A stretch of DNA of 64,000 nucleotides from Ahniella affigens (GTDB lineage: Bacteria > Pseudomonadota > Gammaproteobacteria > Xanthomonadales > Ahniellaceae). Positions 27,921-36,954 of this stretch are shown piece after piece (the stretch's first letter is position 1; every line of letters starts with the position of its first letter). Made by a program: the position numbers and the translations under genes. The DNA is taken from positions 3,710,501 to 3,774,500 of the forward strand of contig NZ_CP027860.1 of the NCBI RefSeq assembly GCF_003015185.1, read 5' to 3'. Under the pieces are notes generated by a model. That model was not told where the DNA came from, did no database searches, and saw only the letters and a program-made list of their open reading frames with translations.

Positions 27921-30205
27921 GAGGGCTCGGTACCGACTGGACTGGCACTGAGCCAGACCGGAATGGATTTCGACGTCGGCGTGCCGGCACGTTCGGCCAC
28001 GCTGTCCAACGGCACGAGCACGTTCGTCTCCGGAAAGTAGCTGGCGAGATTGCCGCGTGGGATCTGATACGCGACCAGAGTGAATCCTGAGGCGTGCCGT
28101 TCGCCGTCATGCCAGAGAGAGTGCACATCGACGAGATCGCCGGCCTGGAACCCGAGTGCAGCCAAGTCATCCGGATGAATCATCACGACGCGGCGCAAGC
28201 CCTTGATGCCGCGGTAGCGATCATCAAGCCCGTAGACCGTCGTGTTGTACTGATCATGCGAGCGCACGGTCATCAGCTGAAACACCATTTTGTTTGCAGC
28301 GGTCGCAGCGGGGCCGGCTTCATCCCACAACGCATGCGCAACTAGGCGCGCCTTGCTCGTGGCGGTCGGGAAGCGGCGCTCGCGCGCCGGATGGGGCAAG
28401 TGAAAACCGCCGGGCCGGCGCACACGCTCATTGAACTGCTCGAATCCCGGAATCACCAACGCGATCGCATCGCGAATCCGATCATAGTGACCGAGCCAAT
28501 GCAACCAGGGCAATTGGCTGTCCGGGAGCGCAGCCAGAGCCAGCCGAACGACGATCGCGGGTTCGGACAGCAAGTGCTCGGACGCAGCCGGCCGGATGCC
28601 CGCTGACAAGTGCACCATGCTCATCGAATCTTCGACCGTCACCGCCTGCCGGCCTTCTGCTTGCGGGTCAAACTCACTGCGCCCGAGGCAAGGCAGAATC
28701 AATGCCTCGCGGCCGTGAATCAAATGCGAGCGATTGAGCTTGGTGGACACATGCACGGTCAGCCCGCATTGCCGGAGTGCGGCATGCGTGCGCGCGGCAT
28801 CGGGCGTTGCCTGCGCAAAGTTGCCACCCATCGCAAAGAAGACGTCTACCGCGCCGGCTTGCATCGCTTGAATCGCCTGTACGACATCAAAGCCAGGCGC
28901 ACGCGGCGATTCCAGTCCAAACGCCCGATCAAGCCGATCCAGAAACGCCGCGCTGGGCTTTTCGTAAATACCCATCGTGCGATCGCCTTGCACGTTGGAA
29001 TGCCCACGCACGGGACATGGCCCGGCACCGGACTTGCCGATGTTGCCCTTGAGCAGCAGGACATTCATCAGCATCTGGATCGTCGCGACGCTGCGCCGAT
29101 GCTGGGTGATGCCCATGCCCCAGCAAAAAATGCTCGCGGGGCTCTGCGCATAGATGCGTGCGGCGGCTTCGATCTCGGCGCGCTGCAGGCCACTCTGCAC
29201 TTCGAGGTCCGCCCAAGAACTCGTATCGATCTGCGCGCGCAGCGGCGCAAGGCCATCGGTGTATTGGTCGACAAACGCTTGATCGATCGCCTGCCAGTCG
29301 AACAGACATTTCGCGACGCCGTGTAAGAACGCGAGGTCGCCACCAATACGCGGCTGCAGGTACAACGACGCAATTTCGGTGGCCGTACCAAAGAGCATGT
29401 CGGCGGGATGCTGCGGATGCGCAAACCGCTCCAGGCCGCGCTCGCGCAGCGGATTCACCACCACGATCCGGCAACCGCGCTTGGCGGCTGCGCGAAGCTC
29501 TCCCAGCATGCGCGGATGATTCGTGCCGGGGTTTTGTCCGAACACAAAGATCGCCTGGGTCTGTTCAAAGTCTTCCAGGGTCACCGACCCCTTGCCGCTC
29601 CCGATTTGCTCGGTCAGCGCGACACCGGAGGCCTCATGGCAGAGGTTTGAACAGTCCGGCAAATTGTTCGTGCCGTAAGCACGGACAAACAGCTGATACA
29701 AGAACGCTGCCTCATTCGACGTCCGCCCGGACGTGTAGAACACCGCGCGATTCGGATTCGCGGCGGCGCGCAGCCGGGCGCCGATCAGCGAAAATGCCTG
29801 ATCCCAGCCGATGGGCTGGTAATGATCGCTGGCTTGGTCGTACACCATAGGTTCGGTCAGGCGCCCTTGCGCTTCCAACCAGAGATCCGTTTGCGCCAGC
29901 AGATCCTGAACGCGGTGTTCGGCAAAGAACGCGCGATCGGCACGCTTGGCGGTGGCCTCGGCGGCAACGGCCTTGACGCCGTTCTCGCAAAATTCGAAGG
30001 TTGAATTCGGGTTGCGATCGGGCCACGCGCAGCCTGGGCAGTCAAACCCATCGTTCTGGTTGGTTCGCAGCATGGCCCGCGCTCCAGGGCCGACGATGCC
30101 CTCCTCGCGCAACGCCTGGTACGAGCGTTTCAGCGAATCCCAGCCCCCGGCGGGCTTGGCATAGGGCTGAATCCGGATCGCTTTGGAGTCTTTCGTTTCG
30201 CTCAT
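27917..30205 (-). CDS. FdhF/YdeP-family molybdopterin oxidoreductase
   Basis: 762 residues, starting MSETKDSKAI. Seen: C55 and C58 in GFDCPGCAWPD, a YdeP-family signature; the molybdopterin oxidoreductase domain; a likely molybdenum ligand at C189 in SNLCHEASG; FGQNPGTNHPRML; and a C-terminal dinucleotide-binding domain (MTVRSHDQYNTTVYG, GDLVDVHSLW). Cysteine occupies the ligand position and there is no in-frame UGA, so it is not a selenoprotein. In E. coli YdeP is linked to acid resistance; formate dehydrogenase activity is not certain. The overlap with fdhD supports a cofactor that needs sulfuration. Cytosolic, with no Tat signal. Confidence 0.92.
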   Translation of the reverse strand: MSETKDSKAIRIQPYAKPAGGWDSLKRSYQALREEGIVGPGARAMLRTNQNDGFDCPGCAWPDRNPNSTFEFCENGVKAVAAEATAKRADRAFFAEHRVQDLLAQTDLWLEAQGRLTEPMVYDQASDHYQPIGWDQAFSLIGARLRAAANPNRAVFYTSGRTSNEAAFLYQLFVRAYGTNNLPDCSNLCHEASGVALTEQIGSGKGSVTLEDFEQTQAIFVFGQNPGTNHPRMLGELRAAAKRGCRIVVVNPLRERGLERFAHPQHPADMLFGTATEIASLYLQPRIGGDLAFLHGVAKCLFDWQAIDQAFVDQYTDGLAPLRAQIDTSSWADLEVQSGLQRAEIEAAARIYAQSPASIFCWGMGITQHRRSVATIQMLMNVLLLKGNIGKSGAGPCPVRGHSNVQGDRTMGIYEKPSAAFLDRLDRAFGLESPRAPGFDVVQAIQAMQAGAVDVFFAMGGNFAQATPDAARTHAALRQCGLTVHVSTKLNRSHLIHGREALILPCLGRSEFDPQAEGRQAVTVEDSMSMVHLSAGIRPAASEHLLSEPAIVVRLALAALPDSQLPWLHWLGHYDRIRDAIALVIPGFEQFNERVRRPGGFHLPHPARERRFPTATSKARLVAHALWDEAGPAATAANKMVFQLMTVRSHDQYNTTVYGLDDRYRGIKGLRRVVMIHPDDLAALGFQAGDLVDVHSLWHDGERHASGFTLVAYQIPRGNLASYFPETNVLVPLDSVAERAGTPTSKSIPVWLSASPVGTEPS

Positions 30206-30450
30206 GGACCCAGCATACCAGCGCCCCGCAACCGACTTGAACTGCCGCTCTTGTGCGCGAATCTGAACCTTCTGTTCAGGTGTGCATTGCATCATCTGGC
30301 ACATCTGGTCAGACTGCACGCTGATTTCGGGAGCCGGTCTTCCCAGCGTCTGTTTCTCAGATGGTCACCGGCTCCAGGTTTGCTGCAGGATGCAGCTCAT
30401 GTTTCTCGTAGCGATGGGAACGCTCCGGGTGTTACCGGACTCTCAATTAA
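30206..30450. other. Divergent intergenic region between the molybdoenzyme gene and rhlE
   Basis: About 245 bp that must hold promoters for both directions. I could not identify convincing -35/-10 pairs, and rhlE has no clear Shine-Dalgarno sequence in the bases before its ATG. Confidence 0.4.
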
Positions 30451-31941
30451 ATGAATTTCTCTGAACTGGGCCTTTCGCCCCAGATCCTCCGTGCGTTGGA
30501 CGAACAAGGCTATACCCAGCCAACCCCCATCCAGGCTGCGGCCATTCCAATCGTCATGACCGGCGCCGACCTCCTTGCGGCCGCGCAAACTGGTACGGGC
30601 AAAACGGCCGGCTTCGCGCTGCCGGTGCTGCATTACCTCGCTGGCCTCGGCCCGCGCAAGGGCCCGGCGCCGCGTGTGCTGGTGCTGACCCCGACCCGCG
30701 AACTCGCCGCCCAGATTTTGGACAGCGTGAAGAACTACGGCCGGCATCTGCCGCTCAAGTCTGCTGCCATTTTTGGTGGTGTCAGCATGGGCCCACAACA
30801 CGATGCGCTGCGTCGCGGCCTCGACATTCTGATTGCGACGCCAGGCCGCTTGATCGACCATCTCGGCCAGCGCACGGTTGATTTGAGTCAGATTCAAGTA
30901 CTGATTCTGGACGAAGCCGACCGCATGCTCGACATGGGCTTCCTGCCCGCATTGAAGCGCGTGCTGCAGGCGCTGCCGAAGCAGCGGCAGACCTTGATGT
31001 TCTCCGCCACCTTCTCGGACCCGATCAAAGCGCTTGCGCAGCAGTTCCTGCACAATCCGCAGGAAGTGTCGGTCACGCCGCGCAACACGGTGGCCGATAC
31101 GATCTCGCACATCGTGCATCCGGTGCCGAGCGACAAGAAGCGCGCGATGCTGGTCGATATCCTGGCGCAGGATTCGCGGCTGCAGACGCTCGTCTTTGCG
31201 CGCACCAAGCATGGTGCGAACAAGCTCGCCGAGATGCTCGAGAAATCCGGCTTCAAGGCATCGGCGATTCACGGCAACAAGAGCCAGAACGCCCGTACCA
31301 AGGCACTTGCCGAGTTCAAATCGGGCAAGCTGACGGTGCTGGTGGCGACCGATATCGCCGCTCGCGGTCTCGATATTCCAGAGCTGCCGGTTGTCATCAA
31401 CTTCGACCTGCCGATGGTCGCCGAAGATTACGTGCATCGTATCGGTCGTACGGGTCGCGCCGGCGAGCGTGGTCGCGCCATTTCGCTGGTGGCGCCGGAT
31501 GAATCCGGGCTGCTCCGCGATATTCAGCGCCTGCTGAAGCAAGAGATTCAGTTGGTGCCGATGGCGGGTTACGAACTGAGCGCACCGTTGCGCATGGATG
31601 CCAATGCCCCACGTCCGGTCCAAGGCCAGCGCGGCCAGGGTCGTCCGGCTGGGCAGTCACGCCCAGGCGGGCAATCGCGGCAAGGTGGTCAGCCGCGTCA
31701 GGCCGATGGCGGTCGTCGTGAGCAGCAAGGTCAACGTTCCGAGCGCGGTGCCCATGGTGGCGCGCGCGCGGAGCAACGCCAGGCGCAACCCGGCAAATCC
31801 GGCCAACAGCGTCATGCCGCGCATGCCGGCCAGCATAGCCATCCGGGCAAGATGCAGGATGGTCCGAATGCCGCCCAGCGTCGTCGGCGTCGTGGTGGCA
31901 ATCCGGGCGCTTCGGTGCACTCGGCTCAGCGTCCGCGCTGA
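30451..31941 (+). CDS. rhlE: DEAD-box ATP-dependent RNA helicase RhlE
   Basis: 496 residues. Seen: Q motif (GYTQPTPIQ), motif I AQTGTGKT (45-52), PTRELAAQ, TPGR, DEAD (about 154-157), SAT, then helicase domain 2 with ARGLDIP and HRIGRTGR. The C-terminal 110 residues are a Gln/Gly/Arg-rich disordered tail (GQRGQGRPAG and similar), typical of RhlE proteins and used for RNA contact or phase separation. It remodels structured RNA in the cytosol, often for ribosome assembly and cold growth. Confidence 0.95.
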   Translation: MNFSELGLSPQILRALDEQGYTQPTPIQAAAIPIVMTGADLLAAAQTGTGKTAGFALPVLHYLAGLGPRKGPAPRVLVLTPTRELAAQILDSVKNYGRHLPLKSAAIFGGVSMGPQHDALRRGLDILIATPGRLIDHLGQRTVDLSQIQVLILDEADRMLDMGFLPALKRVLQALPKQRQTLMFSATFSDPIKALAQQFLHNPQEVSVTPRNTVADTISHIVHPVPSDKKRAMLVDILAQDSRLQTLVFARTKHGANKLAEMLEKSGFKASAIHGNKSQNARTKALAEFKSGKLTVLVATDIAARGLDIPELPVVINFDLPMVAEDYVHRIGRTGRAGERGRAISLVAPDESGLLRDIQRLLKQEIQLVPMAGYELSAPLRMDANAPRPVQGQRGQGRPAGQSRPGGQSRQGGQPRQADGGRREQQGQRSERGAHGGARAEQRQAQPGKSGQQRHAAHAGQHSHPGKMQDGPNAAQRRRRRGGNPGASVHSAQRPR

Positions 31942-32370
31942 TTGTGTCGGGTTGAGCAGCGCTGTGGCCATCTCGTTGTAGCGCTGATTCACCCATCAAT
32001 GCGTGTGCGGTGATCCGCAGATTCTGGCGAGGCCATTCTGTCGACGCCGAGATGCCCAAAGCAGCTCTCCCCAGCGCTCGCGGCGGAGGGAGCCGACTCC
32101 CTCTCCCACGCGAGTGGGAGAGGGCCGGAGAGAGGGCTACTTGCCACACAGTGCCGTCCTAAGAATCGCGCATCGTCGCTGAAAGTTTGACGGGCAAATA
32201 AGCGCACCATAAGCGCGGCTGGACACCCACTCGCGTTGGAGAGAGCGCAACTGCGAGAGACGATTTGGCTGCGATCTAGATTGTTGTCCTGTTCGCGCTC
32301 ACATTGCTGGGCTGCAATGGCAGCCATCTGCGATCAGTACCTGATGAACGTCTTCAGTGAACGTCTGCAG
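31942..32370. other. Intergenic region after rhlE
   Basis: About 430 bp with no credible gene. It carries the repeat-like palindrome at 32099-32124. There is no obvious T-tract terminator. The rest shows nothing recognisable. Confidence 0.5.
32099..32124. repeat. Extragenic palindrome CCCTCTCCCAC-GCGA-GTGGGAGAGGG
   Basis: A perfect 11-bp stem with a GCGA loop, followed by a GGAGAGAGGG tail. It is the CCCTCTCCC/GGGAGAGGG type of dispersed extragenic repeat seen in many proteobacterial genomes. Only one copy is visible in this window. Confidence 0.65.
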
Positions 32371-33780
32371 TCATCCGCACGCCTTCAGCGCCGCAGCCAA
32401 GGTTGGATGACGAAATCCGTAATGCATAGCCTGTAGGCGCTGACACGTCGCTGGCGGGCTGGCGAGCAACATGTCAGCCATCTGCCCAAGCAGCCAACGC
32501 ATCGGGGTCGCTGGTACGCGCAACCATTGCGGCCGGTGCACTGATTTTGCCAACGCACGGGTAAACGCTGCCTGGTCGACACGTTCTGGTGCGCACAGGT
32601 TGAATGCGCCTTCTGCGTCGCGATTCTGCACTAGCCGTTCGATACTGCCATGCACGTCATCCAGGTGAATCCAGGGGAAGTCCTGGCGACCGTCGCCGAG
32701 CACACTGGCACCACCAAAGTGCGCAGAGAGCTTCAGTGGCGGCAGAATGCCGCCCTGCGTGCCGAGGACCAGCCCAAGGCGCAGAATGATGAGCCGATAA
32801 CCCGCATCGCGGACCAGCTCCGCGGCATTTTCCCAAGCGGCGCAGAGTTGCCCGCCAAAGTCCACGCCGGGTGGATCCTGCTCGCGACTGCTGGCGGCGT
32901 GCTGGCCGTAGTAGCCCATCGCTGAAGCCTGCACGAAGACTGGCCGATCCTTACGTGGCAATGTGGCCAGATGCGTCACGAGATCACGCGTCAAGGTCAC
33001 GCGCGAGTCCCACAGCACACGCCGACGCGCTTTTGTCCAAGGCAATCCAACCACCGGCGCGCCGGCAAGATTGATGATGAGGTCGTACTGCTGCTGGCCG
33101 ATGGCCTCGATGCGATCAAAACAGGCCGCCTGACCCGCAAACATCATCGACGTGCGCCGGGGCTGCCGACTCAGGATGCTGACGTGGTGACCAGATCCCA
33201 GGAGCCGATGCACCAGCGTCGACCCAATAAAGCCGCTGCCGCCGGTGATCAGGACGCGCAAAGGTCGTTGTGGCAACAGCGTTGTGTTCATGCTGAGTGG
33301 CTTCTTAGCGGCGAATGCATCACGCAGGCCAGACACCATCGCTAGTCCGGCCATCACGGTCAGAAAAGCAGCGAACCCGTCAAACGAACGCCAAGCAATC
33401 GTGCTTGGCAAAGGCGCAACAGTCAGCGGCTGCAACCAGGCGACCAGCAACGCCCCTGCGTTGATTGCCATGACCGTATGCAAAATGCGCTCGGTAGGAG
33501 GCAGCAATCGACTTTGGTCTTCTTCAACAAAGTCAGCCAGCGTGATCATCAGCTCGACCGAAAAGAGCGATAGTGGCAACAACAACCAAGCCCCCCGGAA
33601 GTCGACCCAGGCTAGCAGCCCGAGCAACAACCCGTACAGAAGGGATCGGCAGGCATGCCACGCGAGCTCCCGCCGCTGACGCTCGCGGTTCGCGAGCTGC
33701 TCGGTCAGTTCGTGATGCCAAACCGTATCCAGAGCGCCCAAAAAAACCTGGAAAACCAGAAGTACTTGGAACCCGCCCAT
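32371..33780 (-). CDS. TIGR01777-family SDR (epimerase-like) with N-terminal membrane domain
   Basis: 469 residues. Residues 1-155 form a membrane domain with four hydrophobic segments (SLLYGLLLGLLAWV, AWLLLPLSLFSVELMITL, MAINAGALLVAWL, AAFLTVMAGLAMV). Residues 172-469 form an extended SDR/epimerase with nucleotide-binding GGSGFIG (180-186), NLAGAPVVG, the SAMGYYG active-site motif (Ser and Tyr) and WIHLDDV. The SDR part matches the YfcH/TIGR01777 family, which is normally about 300 residues and soluble. An in-frame ATG at 33291, just before the SDR, could give a soluble form, but the frame is continuous and both halves look intact. Substrate unknown. Confidence 0.85.
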   Translation of the reverse strand: MGGFQVLLVFQVFLGALDTVWHHELTEQLANRERQRRELAWHACRSLLYGLLLGLLAWVDFRGAWLLLPLSLFSVELMITLADFVEEDQSRLLPPTERILHTVMAINAGALLVAWLQPLTVAPLPSTIAWRSFDGFAAFLTVMAGLAMVSGLRDAFAAKKPLSMNTTLLPQRPLRVLITGGSGFIGSTLVHRLLGSGHHVSILSRQPRRTSMMFAGQAACFDRIEAIGQQQYDLIINLAGAPVVGLPWTKARRRVLWDSRVTLTRDLVTHLATLPRKDRPVFVQASAMGYYGQHAASSREQDPPGVDFGGQLCAAWENAAELVRDAGYRLIILRLGLVLGTQGGILPPLKLSAHFGGASVLGDGRQDFPWIHLDDVHGSIERLVQNRDAEGAFNLCAPERVDQAAFTRALAKSVHRPQWLRVPATPMRWLLGQMADMLLASPPATCQRLQAMHYGFRHPTLAAALKACG

Positions 33781-33856
33781 GCGAACCCCTTGATTTCATT
33801 CATTTCAGTTGTTCTTAGTTTCGGTAATTTCCGAAATTAAAGCAAGTCAATGAATG

Positions 33857-33887
33857 AAAAAAGCCGGCGAAAGGCCGGCTTTTTTTC
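33857..33887 (-). terminator. Bidirectional intrinsic terminator of the phasin gene
   Basis: AAGCCGGC (33861-33868), loop GAAAG, GCCGGCTT (33874-33881), with an A-run on the left and TTTTTT on the right. It begins about 36 bases after the phasin stop on the minus strand. Confidence 0.9.
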
Positions 33888-33916
33888 GGGCAGCGCGGGC
33901 GCACCGCGCAACCAGA

Positions 33917-34354
33917 TTACGCGCGAGCGCGGGCGGCCTTACGGGCGCCAGTCTTGATCTCGCGGTTCAACTCGGAAACGCGCGTCAGGAGTTCCTGTAC
34001 GTCGCCCTTCGATGGCACGCCAAAACGACCAAGCACGGCGCCGATGCGTTCGGTCACGGCCGATTCCACTTCCTGCACGTTCTTCGTTGCGCGGGCGCGG
34101 ATCGGGCTGACAAGACCATCGACTTTCTTCTCGACATTGGCCTTGAACTTCTTGGCGTCGTTGTTCAGCGTCTTGCTGAACTTCTTCGCTTTGTTCTGGA
34201 ACGCGGTGCCTTCGGCGACCAGCGCATCGATCGCCTTTTCGCCCTGCTTCTGGGCCAAAGACATCGCACCGAGCGTGGCCAGCCACAGCGTGCGGCCAGT
34301 GTCACTCACCTGGGCTGGCTTGCTGACTTTCTTGAATTTGACGTTCTGACGCAT
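33917..34354 (-). CDS. Phasin-like polyhydroxyalkanoate granule-associated protein
   Basis: 145 residues starting MRQNVKFKKV, with GAGG upstream. The sequence is helical, with an amphipathic N-terminal half (TLWLATLGAMSLAQKQGEKA), a Lys-rich coiled-coil middle (FQNKAKKFSKTLNNDAKKF) and a basic Ala-rich end (ARKAARARA). This is the PhaF/PhaI-like phasin pattern, which coats polyester granules; the basic tail may also touch DNA, as in PhaF. No PHA synthase gene is in the window, so a granule role is by family only. A strong terminator follows. Confidence 0.82.
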   Translation of the reverse strand: MRQNVKFKKVSKPAQVSDTGRTLWLATLGAMSLAQKQGEKAIDALVAEGTAFQNKAKKFSKTLNNDAKKFKANVEKKVDGLVSPIRARATKNVQEVESAVTERIGAVLGRFGVPSKGDVQELLTRVSELNREIKTGARKAARARA

Positions 34355-34580
34355 GTTCAATTCCTCAATAGCCGCGAGTCGCCGCAATCGACCGACTGCT
34401 GTGATGCGCTCACGATACGTGCATTGTTCAAACGGTCGTTAGAACTTTCACACTATAGGCGATTGTCAAGCCCCAGAAATGCGGATGTCATTCAGCTGTG
34501 GTTAGGCCATCCGGCATCGCAGTTAAGATGCGATGCAGGCACGGACACCATACTCGAAGCCAATCACGGAGTACTCGAAA

Positions 34581-35225
34581 ATGTTCCGCCATCGATTTGT
34601 TGCGTTGCTCTGCACGGTGTTGCTGGTCACGAGCCATGTGGTCGCTGCGGCGCCTGATGCGTCGACACCTGACGCATCGACGAAAGCATTGCTAGGTCAA
34701 GCCACCAAGCAGATTGGGGTCACGCTGAGTTACGACCCGAACTACCGTCAGCTCGGTTATCCGATGGGCGATGTGCCCCGCAGCACGGGCGTGTGTACTG
34801 ATGTGGTCATTCGCGCTTACCGCGATGCGTTTGGCATCGACCTGCAGCAGCGGGTGCATGAGGACATGCGGGCGAATTTCAAGCAATACCCGAGAAAATG
34901 GGGGCTCAAAAAGCCGGATCGCAACATTGATCACCGCCGCGTGCCCAATCTGATGACGTTTCTGACGCGCCAGCAAGCGAGCCTGCCGATCAGCAAGATC
35001 GCGTCGGACTATCAGGCCGGTGACATCGTCACGTGGGACTTGGGTGGTGGCATCACCCATATTGGTCTTGTTGATCAAACGGCGACTGCCGACGCCCGCC
35101 CGCTGATTATTCACAACATTGGGGCCGGCACGCAACGCGAGGATCTGTTGTTCGAATACAAGATTATTGGTCACTACCGCTGGCTGCCAATCGACGCGCC
35201 CGCACCAACTCGAGGTTCGCAGTGA
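34581..35225 (+). CDS. Exported DUF1287 protein
   Basis: 214 residues with a signal peptide (MFRHRFVALLCTVLLVTSHV, cleavage after VAA) and GGAG nine bases before the ATG. The body has all DUF1287 signatures in order: SYDPNYRQLGYP, GDVP, GVCTDVVIRAYR, DLQQRVHEDM, a WGL block, NIDHRRVPNL and HIGLVDQ. Cys in GVCTDV and His in HIGLV fit an NlpC/P60-like cysteine hydrolase, so a peptidoglycan role is likely but unproven. The 3' end overlaps the 3' end of the opposite glycosyltransferase gene by 62 bp. Confidence 0.9.
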   Translation: MFRHRFVALLCTVLLVTSHVVAAAPDASTPDASTKALLGQATKQIGVTLSYDPNYRQLGYPMGDVPRSTGVCTDVVIRAYRDAFGIDLQQRVHEDMRANFKQYPRKWGLKKPDRNIDHRRVPNLMTFLTRQQASLPISKIASDYQAGDIVTWDLGGGITHIGLVDQTATADARPLIIHNIGAGTQREDLLFEYKIIGHYRWLPIDAPAPTRGSQ

Positions 35226-36147
35226 TTGGCGCAAGCCCAGGGCGCAATCGATTCGCCTGATTCAGCAATTCTTCGGCACGTCCCAAGCGGTTCGCGTGCA
35301 TGTTCGCCATCGCACACAGATTCAGGGCGTTGAGATCGTTCGGTAACGCGGCAAGTACCGTTTCGAGCAGATCCAAGGCGGTGTCTACATTGCCTTCTTT
35401 CAAATGCCGTTGGCCGAGAAACAGCATCTCTTTCGGGTCCTGCATCCACGATTCGAACTGGTGCCGCCACTTGGCCCGCACGCGATCCGCAAAGCGCTGA
35501 TGCTTTTCGCGGTCTTCGTTTGCGCCCACGCCACAACCAGACTCGCCGGCGCCCGCATGCCAGATGCAGGTGACTTCGGGCAGCCAACGAAACTCAGTCA
35601 GTCGCGCACACTGAATCGCAAAATCCCAATCCTCAAGAATCTCGAACGCCGGGTCGAAGCGCGCACCATCCTCTATCAATGAGCGATGGAACATCGTCGC
35701 CGTGGGCTGCGAGCGATTCTGGTAGTAGAGCTGCATGTGGGTGCCATGGCGACCCACAAACCCCGCATGCTCATTGTGCTCATTGCGAATCTCGGCAGTC
35801 GCGTACACCAGCCTTGCGCTGCCTTGCGTTGCAAACGTCAGCAGGTGCTCGACATGATCGGCCGTCCATTCATCGTCGTCATCGAGCAGATTGATCCACT
35901 CGCCACGCGCCGTATCGAGACCCGCATTCGCGGCTTCGGCTCGCGGCAAACGGGAATCCGACCGCACCATCCTGACCGGCCGACCGTTCCAGGTGGCCGG
36001 CAGTTCCTGATGACGCGCGCCGCACGCGGCGACCACAAGGATCTCAAGATTGGGATAGGTTTGTGCCGCCGCGCAATCCAACGCACGGCGCAGCACTGGC
36101 CGATCCATACTTCGGATCAGCGCGGTCACCAGTGGAGAATCAGCCAC
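35164..36147 (-). CDS. Family 2 glycosyltransferase with C-terminal TPR region
   Basis: 327 residues. GT-A domain (1-235): VTALIRSMDRPVLRRAL, the acidic metal-binding stretch LLDDDDEW (about 88-95) and LEDWDFAIQ as the acceptor-side motif. Residues 240-315 look like two TPR helical pairs (PKEMLFLGQRHLKEGNVDTA, ALNLCAMANMHANRLGRAEE). The fusion suggests glycosylation of a protein or a scaffolded polymer (inference). It converges with the DUF1287 gene and overlaps its last 62 bp, so no terminator lies between them. The pseudoprotease gene lies 30 bp upstream on the same strand. Confidence 0.85.
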   Translation of the reverse strand: MADSPLVTALIRSMDRPVLRRALDCAAAQTYPNLEILVVAACGARHQELPATWNGRPVRMVRSDSRLPRAEAANAGLDTARGEWINLLDDDDEWTADHVEHLLTFATQGSARLVYATAEIRNEHNEHAGFVGRHGTHMQLYYQNRSQPTATMFHRSLIEDGARFDPAFEILEDWDFAIQCARLTEFRWLPEVTCIWHAGAGESGCGVGANEDREKHQRFADRVRAKWRHQFESWMQDPKEMLFLGQRHLKEGNVDTALDLLETVLAALPNDLNALNLCAMANMHANRLGRAEELLNQANRLRPGLAPITANLELVRARRLAASGSDQ

Positions 36148-36177
36148 GTGCCACCCGCAGCATCTTCGGCACGCCGA

Positions 36178-36954
36178 TCAGGGCGCGGCTGGTTCGTTCA
36201 GCAGGCTCGCGGCCCGGAGGTTGGCACTGTGCAAGCGCTTCGCCGGCGTCAGCAACATGCGTAAACCTCCGGTCATGCTGAAGCTGTCATTACCCATCCC
36301 TTCAAAGTTTGCGCTGACATAGCCAAGCACTTTGCCGCGGGCCGAAAACGCGAGACCCAGTGCACCGGTCACAATGTGGGCTTGCTGCGGCAAATCGATC
36401 TGCCCCTGAATAATGCCCCAGGACATGATCGGCTTTTCACCGTACCGCTCTTCGAGCCGCTCGACGACGTAGTACGACATCCCCGGCTCGGCCGGCTCAG
36501 TAGCCGCGATATCGACGAATTTGAGTTTGCGCTCGCCAAGGCTCTTGATCTTCAGCCAGCCCACGCCCTGATCGGCGTCCGACGTCAGCGCCTCGGCTTC
36601 CAGCGGCTTGTCCTCGCCTGGAAAGTGGATCTGAAAATCGCGGGCGCTCATCTTGAAGCTGACCCGCTGCTCGGGCGTGAGCTTGCTCATGTTCGGCAAG
36701 CTGGGCTCAACCACCATGCGCGGGACGAGGATCAGGCCCTTCGGATCGATGATCACACCGGTCGTCGACGACTGCTGGGTTTCCTCCTGCCCCATATAGC
36801 TCGACACCATCACATAGCTGACGCGAACAAACGCATCGGCATGCTGGGTCATCAGGTTCTTGAAGATCGCCTTGCCTTCCTTGTCATAGTCGGCCGAGGC
36901 GTTACCCATCAGCGCGAGGCACAGCAACAGCATCAGGGCACGTATAAGACTCAT
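36178..36954 (-). CDS. Exported trypsin-like protein without catalytic residues (pseudoprotease)
   Basis: 258 residues with a signal peptide ([21 protein letters not shown]). The fold can be traced to the Do/trypsin family by TTGVIIDPKGLILVP (normally followed by the His motif TNAHV, here RMVVEP), DQGVGWLKI (normally DIAVLKI) and TGALGLAFSARGKVLGYV (normally GNSGGPL followed by GEVVGI). All three catalytic positions are replaced, and there is no PDZ domain. The ATG overlaps the stop of the active protease gene (ATGA), so the two are made together; a regulatory or scaffold role is likely (inference). Confidence 0.78.
   Translation of the reverse strand: MSLIRALMLLLCLALMGNASADYDKEGKAIFKNLMTQHADAFVRVSYVMVSSYMGQEETQQSSTTGVIIDPKGLILVPRMVVEPSLPNMSKLTPEQRVSFKMSARDFQIHFPGEDKPLEAEALTSDADQGVGWLKIKSLGERKLKFVDIAATEPAEPGMSYYVVERLEERYGEKPIMSWGIIQGQIDLPQQAHIVTGALGLAFSARGKVLGYVSANFEGMGNDSFSMTGGLRMLLTPAKRLHSANLRAASLLNEPAAP

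Noticed and set aside
29630-29660. Possible selenocysteine site in the molybdoenzyme
   Set aside because: The ligand position is an ordinary cysteine codon (SNLCHEASG) and there is no in-frame UGA.
34440-34475. TTGACA and TATAGT on the minus strand upstream of the phasin gene
   Set aside because: The two hexamers are only about six bases apart, so they cannot be the -35 and -10 of one promoter.
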